From the NCBI RefSeq assembly GCF_017876435.1, contig NZ_JAGIOA010000001.1, positions 496,001 to 560,000 on the forward strand: a DNA stretch of 64,000 nt, written 5' to 3'. The notes under the pieces are model-generated. The model was not told where the DNA came from. It ran no database searches and saw only the letters and a program-made list of their open reading frames with translations. Source of the DNA: Microbacterium phyllosphaerae. Lineage in GTDB: Bacteria; Actinomycetota; Actinomycetes; Actinomycetales; Microbacteriaceae. Shown piece by piece: positions 58,202-64,000 of this stretch. The position numbers and the translations under genes were made by a program. Within the stretch, counting starts at the first letter, position 1, and every line of letters starts with the position of its first letter.

Positions 58202-59807
58202 TCTCGGTCGTGCCAGCGCCGTCATCGCTGCGGGCACCATGGTGTCTCGAGTCACCGGCCTGCTGCGCAGCATCGTACTCGTCGGCGTTCTCGGATCGAT
58301 CTCGCAGGCTGCTGACGCTTTCACTGTGGCGAACCAGCTTCCCAACAGCGTGTTCCAGCTGATCTCGGTGGGTGTGCTGACAGCCGTGATCGTGCCGCAG
58401 ATCGTGAAGGCCACTGCCAAGCCCGACGGCGGTGGCGCGTTCATCTCGAAGATGTTCACGCTCGGTGTCGTGGTGCTCCTGATCTGCACCGCGATCGCCA
58501 TGCTCGCGGCTCCCGGCCTCGTGTTGCTCGCGACATCCGACAAGCAGCAGGAACTGCGCGCCCTCGCGACGGCGCTGGCCTACTGGTGCCTGCCTCAGAT
58601 CCTCTTCTATGGCATCTACGCGCTGCTCGGCGAGACGCTCAACGCGCGTCGCATCTTCGGCCCGTTCACGTGGGCGCCAGTCGTCAACAACGTCGTGTCG
58701 ATCGCGGGCTTCCTCGCGCTCGGCGCTCTGTTCGGCAACGTGCCCACGAGGGCCGCGGCCTGGACGCCCGAGATGACCGCCATGCTCGGCGGCACCGCCA
58801 CACTCGGCATCGTGCTTCAGGCGCTCGTGCTGCTCGTGTTCTGGCGACGCACCGGCCTCTCGCTGCGCCCGGACTTCCGCTGGCGCGGCGCCGGTCTCGG
58901 CACCGTCGGACGACTCGCCGGGTGGACGCTGCTGATGGCCCTCGCCGGCATCGCCGCGGGATTCTTCCAGACCAGCATCGCCACGGCCGTCTCCGGTACC
59001 GACGCCTCCACGACTGTGATGGCGAACGCCTGGCTCGTCTTCATGCTCCCGTATTCGGTCATCGTGCTGTCGATTGGAACGCCCTACTTCACGCAGATCA
59101 GTGAGCATGCGGCGGCCGGCCGCGACGACGAGGTTCGAGCGGACATCAGCCGCAGCATCCGCACCCTGGTGTTCTTCATCATGGCTGCGATCGCCGCCGT
59201 CGCCGCCGCCACGCTTCCAGCATCGCGCGTGTTCACCCGATCTGTCGACGAGAGCTTCGCGGCGGCTCCGGTGCTCATCGCGTACCTCATCGGGCTCCTC
59301 CCGCTCACGATCCTCTTCATCGTCCAGCGCACCTTCTATGCCTACGACGACACACGCACGCCGTTCTGGTTCACGATCTTCCAGTGCACTCTTGTCGTCG
59401 GCACGGCCCTGCTCGCGTCGTTCCTCTACGCCGCCGACGTCCTCCCCGCCAGCCTTCTGGCCGCCGCCGTCGCTCTCGGGCAATCGATCGCAAGCACGCT
59501 GCAGACACTTCTCGCCATCTGGTTGCTGCACCGCAAGATCGGCGGCCTCCGGATCGGATCCTGGATGCTGGCGATCGGTCGGTTCGCTCTCGCGGCGATC
59601 CCCGCCGGCGCCGCCGGGTGGGGCGTCTTCCTGCTCATGGGCGGCGACGACGGCTGGACCCTGCAGAGTCAACTCTTCGGCGCCCTCGGCACGTGCATCA
59701 TCGGCGCCGCCGTGGTGGTCGTCTACATCGGCATCCTGGCACTCCTCCGTGCGCCCGAGCTCAAGGTCGCGGGCTCCATGCTGCGGCGCTTCCTGCCCGG
59801 TCGCTGA
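58194..59807 (+). CDS. murJ: Lipid II flippase MurJ (MviN family)
   Basis: The 537-residue product has about 14 predicted membrane segments and MurJ/MviN features (GTMVSRVTGLLRSIVLVGVLG, DAFTVANQLPNSVFQLISVG, RIFGPFTWAPVVNNVVSIAGF, AYDDTRTPFWFTIFQ). It moves lipid II across the membrane for peptidoglycan synthesis. The ATG at 58194 overlaps the preceding gene; an earlier in-frame ATG at 58158 is less likely. Confidence 0.9.
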   Translation: MSSLGRASAVIAAGTMVSRVTGLLRSIVLVGVLGSISQAADAFTVANQLPNSVFQLISVGVLTAVIVPQIVKATAKPDGGGAFISKMFTLGVVVLLICTAIAMLAAPGLVLLATSDKQQELRALATALAYWCLPQILFYGIYALLGETLNARRIFGPFTWAPVVNNVVSIAGFLALGALFGNVPTRAAAWTPEMTAMLGGTATLGIVLQALVLLVFWRRTGLSLRPDFRWRGAGLGTVGRLAGWTLLMALAGIAAGFFQTSIATAVSGTDASTTVMANAWLVFMLPYSVIVLSIGTPYFTQISEHAAAGRDDEVRADISRSIRTLVFFIMAAIAAVAAATLPASRVFTRSVDESFAAAPVLIAYLIGLLPLTILFIVQRTFYAYDDTRTPFWFTIFQCTLVVGTALLASFLYAADVLPASLLAAAVALGQSIASTLQTLLAIWLLHRKIGGLRIGSWMLAIGRFALAAIPAGAAGWGVFLLMGGDDGWTLQSQLFGALGTCIIGAAVVVVYIGILALLRAPELKVAGSMLRRFLPGR

Positions 59808-59895
59808 GCATCCACGCGCGGGAATGTCGCGCGGTTACCATTGGTTGAAGCAGTCGAACGTCTTTCGGCGTCTCAGCATCTACGACGGAGAGCAC

Positions 59896-60870
<975 letters not shown>

Positions 60871-60937
60871 GCGGTCGGGAACAGTTTCACCTCGCCCGCT
60901 GTTGTAGCAGGCGAACCTCGAATCAAGGAGAACTCTG

Positions 60938-61261
60938 ATGAGTGCAAAGGCTACGAGCCAGGCGACCTGGGAGCAGGACGTTCTGCAGGCCGAAGGTCCC
61001 GTCCTCGTGGACTTCTGGGCCGAGTGGTGCGGACCGTGTCGTATGGTCGCCCCCGTTCTGGACCAGATCCAGGCGGACAACCCCGACAAGATCACCATCC
61101 TCAAGCTGAACGTGGACGAGAACCCGCAGCTGGCGATGAAGTACCAGATCACCTCGATCCCCGCGATGAAGGTGTTCCAGGGCGGTGAGGTCAAGACGAC
61201 CATCATCGGCGCCAAGCCGAAGCCGGCCCTCGAGCAGGATCTCGCAGCCTTCATCGGCTGA
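60938..61261 (+). CDS. trxA: Thioredoxin
   Basis: The 107-residue product has the WCGPC active site in DFWAEWCGPCRMVAPVLDQI and the cis-Pro in TSIPAMKVF. AAGGAGAA precedes the ATG. It is in operon-like arrangement after trxB and before a strong terminator. Confidence 0.97.
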   Translation: MSAKATSQATWEQDVLQAEGPVLVDFWAEWCGPCRMVAPVLDQIQADNPDKITILKLNVDENPQLAMKYQITSIPAMKVFQGGEVKTTIIGAKPKPALEQDLAAFIG

Positions 61262-61273
61262 TCAGGCTTCTTC

Positions 61274-61303
61274 AAGGCCGTCACCCCTCGGGGTGGCGGC
61301 CTT
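61274..61303 (+). terminator. Terminator after trxA
   Basis: AAGGCCGTCACCCC (61274-61287), TC, GGGGTGGCGGCCTT (61290-61303): 14-bp stem with one G-U pair, followed by TCTGC. It starts 13 bases after the trxA stop. Confidence 0.85.
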
Positions 61304-61347
61304 TCTGCATCCCAGTCTCCGAAACCCGGCCCGTCCCGCGGACCCTG

Positions 61348-61411
61348 TCCCGTTCTGCGGACGAATCCGGCCAGCACGCAGGCAGATCGGGGCACCGTCC
61401 GCAGATCGGGA
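61348..61411. repeat. Inverted repeat between trxA and the GrpB gene
   Basis: TCCCGTTCTGCGGAC (61348-61362) pairs with GTCCGCAGATCGGGA (61397-61411) with one mismatch around a 34-base loop. It may be the terminator for the minus-strand GrpB gene or a dispersed repeat. Confidence 0.5.
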
Positions 61412-61436
61412 CGCGGCGTTCCTGCGGCCCGCGACC

Positions 61437-61964
61437 CTACTTGTCGTACACCGGCACAGACGGCAGCCCGCGAGCGATTCGGGCGCGATCGACGATCTCC
61501 TGGATCACCGGGGTCTTGGCCGCGTTGTACGTCGAACGCCCCCGCGCAGCGGCCGCCACCGCATCGCACTTCGCATGCGAGTACCGCTCCACATCATCCG
61601 GGTGCGCGCGCAGCCAGTCTCGGAGGATCCGCTGGTTCGCGGCATCCCATTCCCCCGCGACGAAGAAGTGCGCGATCGCGCTGCGGATGCCGTCGGCTTC
61701 GCGAATCATGACGGGATGCGTGCGCACGGCGCTGCCCCGTCGCCATCCTGCGGCCTCCAGCGCCGGCAGGTGCGTCTCGAACTCCTCGAGATCACGGATC
61801 CTGATCGCCAGGTCGATGACGGGCTTCGCCCGCATCCCCGGGATGGCCGTCGACCCGATGTGCTCGATCACCCAGTCGGCATCCGTCTGACCGCGGATCT
61901 CAGCGGCGATGCTCGCAAACTGATCCGCCCAGGCGGGGTCGTAGGTGAGAAGCATCCTGGGCAT
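61437..61964 (-). CDS. GrpB/UPF0157 family protein
   Basis: The 175-residue product has the UPF0157 core (WADQFASIAAEIRGQ, VIEHIGSTAIPGMRAKPVIDLAIRI, ANQRILRDWLRAHPDDVERYSHAKCDAV). The GSTAxxGxxxKPxID pattern is that of the nucleotidyltransferase-like GrpB family, whose function is unknown. The start is ATG 61964 or 61955. It follows the gene at 61978 by 13 bases. Confidence 0.8.
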   Translation of the reverse strand: MPRMLLTYDPAWADQFASIAAEIRGQTDADWVIEHIGSTAIPGMRAKPVIDLAIRIRDLEEFETHLPALEAAGWRRGSAVRTHPVMIREADGIRSAIAHFFVAGEWDAANQRILRDWLRAHPDDVERYSHAKCDAVAAAARGRSTYNAAKTPVIQEIVDRARIARGLPSVPVYDK

Positions 61965-61977
61965 CGCGACAGGATCC

Positions 61978-62313
61978 TCAGGACGCGTCGGCGACCGTCG
62001 GGTCCCAGCGGCGATGGCGCTGCTTCTCGTCGAGCAGACCCCACACGGCCGGTGTGAGCTCCGGATACTCCAGGGCGATCTGACGCAGCACGCGATAGTG
62101 GCGTGCCTCATTCGGGCGCACACCGTCGTTCGCGTTGATGTTGTCGGCGCGCAGCAGGTACACCACGAGCTCGTCGACGCTCGGCAGCTCCTCCATGAAC
62201 TCCCAGGGATCCTCTCCGCTGAGAAGACGCTCCTGAATGAGCACCGCGAGTTCGTCCGACGCCTCTGCTCGCAGCACTTCCAGGCTGGCGCGACGGGGAA
62301 CGTGCTCGGTCAT
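61978..62313 (-). CDS. Small unknown helical protein
   Basis: The 111-residue product is largely helical (LEVLRAEASDELAVLIQERL; DELVVYLLRADNINANDG; NEARHYRVLRQIALEYPEL) and ends WDPTVADAS. No family is recognised. It lies between the MFS transporter and the GrpB gene, all on the minus strand and closely spaced. Confidence 0.55.
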   Translation of the reverse strand: MTEHVPRRASLEVLRAEASDELAVLIQERLLSGEDPWEFMEELPSVDELVVYLLRADNINANDGVRPNEARHYRVLRQIALEYPELTPAVWGLLDEKQRHRRWDPTVADAS

Positions 62314-62322
62314 GCTCCCAGC

Positions 62323-63771
62323 CTACGTGGCCTTGCGGGTGCCCCGGCGCTCCACCTTCAGCTCGTCGGTCATCTCTTCGAGCTCCTTGCCCTTGGTCTC
62401 GGGAACCTTGAAGTACACGAAGAAGAACGACAGCAGAGCGAAGAACGCGTAGAAGCCGTAGGCGAATGTGAGGCCGATGTCGGCGAAGATCGGGAACGTC
62501 GTCGAGATGAAGAAGTTCGCCGCCCACTGGGCTGCCGCAGCGACCGCGAGGGCTCCTGCACGGATGGAGTTCGGGAAGATCTCTCCCAGAAGCACCCAGA
62601 CGAGCGGCCCCCATGTGGCCCCGAAGAACACCACGAAGCCGTTCGCGCAGATGAGCGCCACAGTGGCCCACGGGTCGGGCAGAGTCGCAGTGCCTTCGGC
62701 GTTCAGCGTGCCGAACGAGAAGGCGACGGCCATCAGGCCGAGCGTCACCGTCATGCCCACCGAACCGACGAGCAGCATGATGCGGCGTCCGACCTTGTCG
62801 ACGAGCAGGATCGCCACGATCGTCACGACGATGTTCGTCACCGAGGTGATGACCGAGGTGAGCAATGCGCTGGACTCGTCGAATCCGACCGACTGCCACA
62901 GCGTCGTGGAGTAATAGAAGATCACGTTGATGCCGACGAACTGCTGGAACACCGACAGCAGGATGCCGACCCACACGATGGGCTTCAGGCCCAGGCGGCT
63001 CCCCCGCAGGTCGCGCAGCGACTCCTTGCGCTCCGTGTCGATCGTGCTGGTGATCTCCTTGATCTTCGCGTCGACATCGACCGCTCCGGTCACCGTCTCG
63101 AGGACGTCAGCGGCCTTCTTCAGATCGCCCTTCCTCACGAGATATCGCGGTGATTCCGGAAGTCTGAGAGACATCAGCCCGTACACGAGCGCAGGGATCG
63201 CGGCGACCATGAACATCCAGCGCCAGGCCGTGAGCCCCCACAGCGGCTGATCGGCCGCTCCGGCGAGATTCGCGAGCAGAGCATCCGACAGCAGCGCCGC
63301 GAAGATACCCGTGACGATGGCGAGCTGCTGCAGTGAGCCCAGGCGTCCTCGGATGGCGGCCGGTGAGACTTCCGCGATGTACGCGGGAGCGATGACGGAT
63401 GCCGCACCCACGCCGAGGCCGCCGATGACACGCCAGATGATGAGATCGACGACGCTGAAGGCGAGGCCGGAGCCGATCGCCGAGATGAAGAACATGGCCG
63501 CGGCGACGACCATCACGGGGATGCGTCCGCGCTTGTTCGCGATCGGTCCTGCGAACCACGCGCCCACCGCACAGCCGATGAGAGCCGACGAGACGGCGAA
63601 GCCCTTCAGTCCGACCCCGAGATCGAATCCTGAGACGTTTCCTGCGAGAGCGTCGACGGCGCCGTTGATCACGGCTGTGTCGAAGCCGAAGAGGAACCCG
63701 CCCAACGCTGCGGCGATGCTGACCGCTATGACGCGGCGTCGGACACCTTCTGGATTCAGCGGCTTTGACAT
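62323..63771 (-). CDS. Sugar porter family MFS transporter
   Basis: The 482-residue protein has 12 predicted membrane segments with sugar porter signatures: GGFLFGFDTAVINGA in TM1, RRVIGGLGVGAASVIAPAYIAEVSP-like R-x-x-GG-x-G, the PESPRYLVRKG motif between TM6 and TM7, QQFVGINVIFYYS in TM7 and the C-terminal VPETKGKELEE. These are typical of sugar/H+ symporters such as XylE. The sugar is unknown. Confidence 0.9.
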   Translation of the reverse strand: MSKPLNPEGVRRRVIAVSIAAALGGFLFGFDTAVINGAVDALAGNVSGFDLGVGLKGFAVSSALIGCAVGAWFAGPIANKRGRIPVMVVAAAMFFISAIGSGLAFSVVDLIIWRVIGGLGVGAASVIAPAYIAEVSPAAIRGRLGSLQQLAIVTGIFAALLSDALLANLAGAADQPLWGLTAWRWMFMVAAIPALVYGLMSLRLPESPRYLVRKGDLKKAADVLETVTGAVDVDAKIKEITSTIDTERKESLRDLRGSRLGLKPIVWVGILLSVFQQFVGINVIFYYSTTLWQSVGFDESSALLTSVITSVTNIVVTIVAILLVDKVGRRIMLLVGSVGMTVTLGLMAVAFSFGTLNAEGTATLPDPWATVALICANGFVVFFGATWGPLVWVLLGEIFPNSIRAGALAVAAAAQWAANFFISTTFPIFADIGLTFAYGFYAFFALLSFFFVYFKVPETKGKELEEMTDELKVERRGTRKAT

Positions 63772-63833
63772 GGCATCCCTCTCATCGTCGCGACCTGGCG
63801 AGTCTACGACCGCTCAGTCGCTCAGAGGCGGAA

Positions 63834-64000
63834 TCACGCCGAGCCGTAGCCGGATTGCCCGATCTCCTCGAGAATGCGATTCAGATCCTGGATGGAAGCG
63901 AAATCGATGGTGACCTGCCCTTTTCGAGCACCGAGAGAGACCTTGACCCGCGTGTTGAGTCGGTCTCCGAGATTCGTCGCGACCTCGTCGAGGTAGGCAC
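63834..64000 (-). CDS. parB: Chromosome partitioning protein ParB, C-terminal end (gene continues past the window)
   Basis: On the minus strand the visible 54 codons read AYLDEVATNLGDRLNTRVKV, then SLGARKGQVTIDFASIQDLN and RILEEIGQSGYGSA and a stop (TCA at 63834-63836). The pattern is the C-terminal dimerisation domain of ParB. The N-terminal CTPase and HTH parts lie beyond the window. It fits the known trxA-...-parB neighbourhood near the origin. Confidence 0.85.
   Translation of the reverse strand, partial: AYLDEVATNLGDRLNTRVKVSLGARKGQVTIDFASIQDLNRILEEIGQSGYGSA

Overview
The window is high-G+C DNA with actinobacterial gene content. It carries ECF41 sigma factor biology, a chaplin-like wall protein, LAxTG/LPxTG sortase substrates, a DUF6049-murJ-trxB-trxA string ending next to parB, and an rpsF-ssb-rpsR-rplI block beside dnaB. 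This fits Microbacteriaceae, most likely Microbacterium or a close relative. The parB 3' end at the right edge suggests that the chromosomal origin lies not far beyond that edge. The genus is an inference from gene order and codon usage; no search was run.

Layout. 1-7.4 kb: tail of a NUC-type nuclease, an ECF41 sigma factor with its own promoter motif on both strands driving the sigma gene and a divergent NmrA-like reductase, a free-standing copy of the ECF41 C-terminal domain, and a small catabolic cluster (HIBADH-like dehydrogenase, epimerase-like protein, ABM monooxygenase, VOC protein, MHS transporter). 7.5-14.5 kb: dnaB with a DnaA-box-bearing upstream region, two secreted surface proteins (valine-rich; chaplin-like with eight repeats and a sortase signal), and rplI/rpsR/ssb/rpsF. 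14.5-31.4 kb: a lipoprotein, a palindromic intergenic repeat, two complete dipeptide-type ABC importers on opposite strands (one with an Lrp/AsnC regulator, one led by a DUF1684 protein), and several unrecognised membrane or soluble proteins between them. 31.5-44.4 kb: a HIT protein, a tryptophanyl-tRNA synthetase behind a WW-containing leader peptide, an aldehyde dehydrogenase/DUF779 pair with a GAF regulator, CCA-adding enzyme, a wall-anchored metallophosphoesterase, cupin and ASCH proteins, and a wall-anchored SdrD-B-like repeat protein.

44.5-53.3 kb is an accessory region with visibly lower G+C. It contains (i) a three-gene operon that looks like a STAND-type sensor split into a membrane protein, a P-loop-less NTPase-like protein and a winged-helix/TPR protein; (ii) a small-gene cluster, one gene broken by an in-frame TAA; (iii) a tail-anchored protein; (iv) a two-gene module of a TIR/deoxyribosyltransferase-like protein and a protein with a HEPN-like Rx4H motif; (v) a serine recombinase; (vi) an XRE-ImmA metallopeptidase with a DUF4411-type PIN protein. 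Between 46895 and 46978 lies an orphan copy of the last 27 codons of an LLM flavin-dependent oxidoreductase. The intact LLM gene sits at the other end of the element (53324-54379), so the two copies mark probable ends of the insertion. Items i and iv are the best candidates here for an undescribed defence or conflict system.

53.3-64 kb returns to core genes: LLM oxidoreductase, a methyltransferase, DUF6049 protein, MurJ, TrxB, TrxA, a GrpB-family protein, an unknown small protein, a sugar-porter MFS transporter and the ParB C-terminus. Several genes have a TAnnnT -10 element 6-7 bases before the start codon, consistent with leaderless transcripts. No tRNA, rRNA, CRISPR array or IS element was seen.
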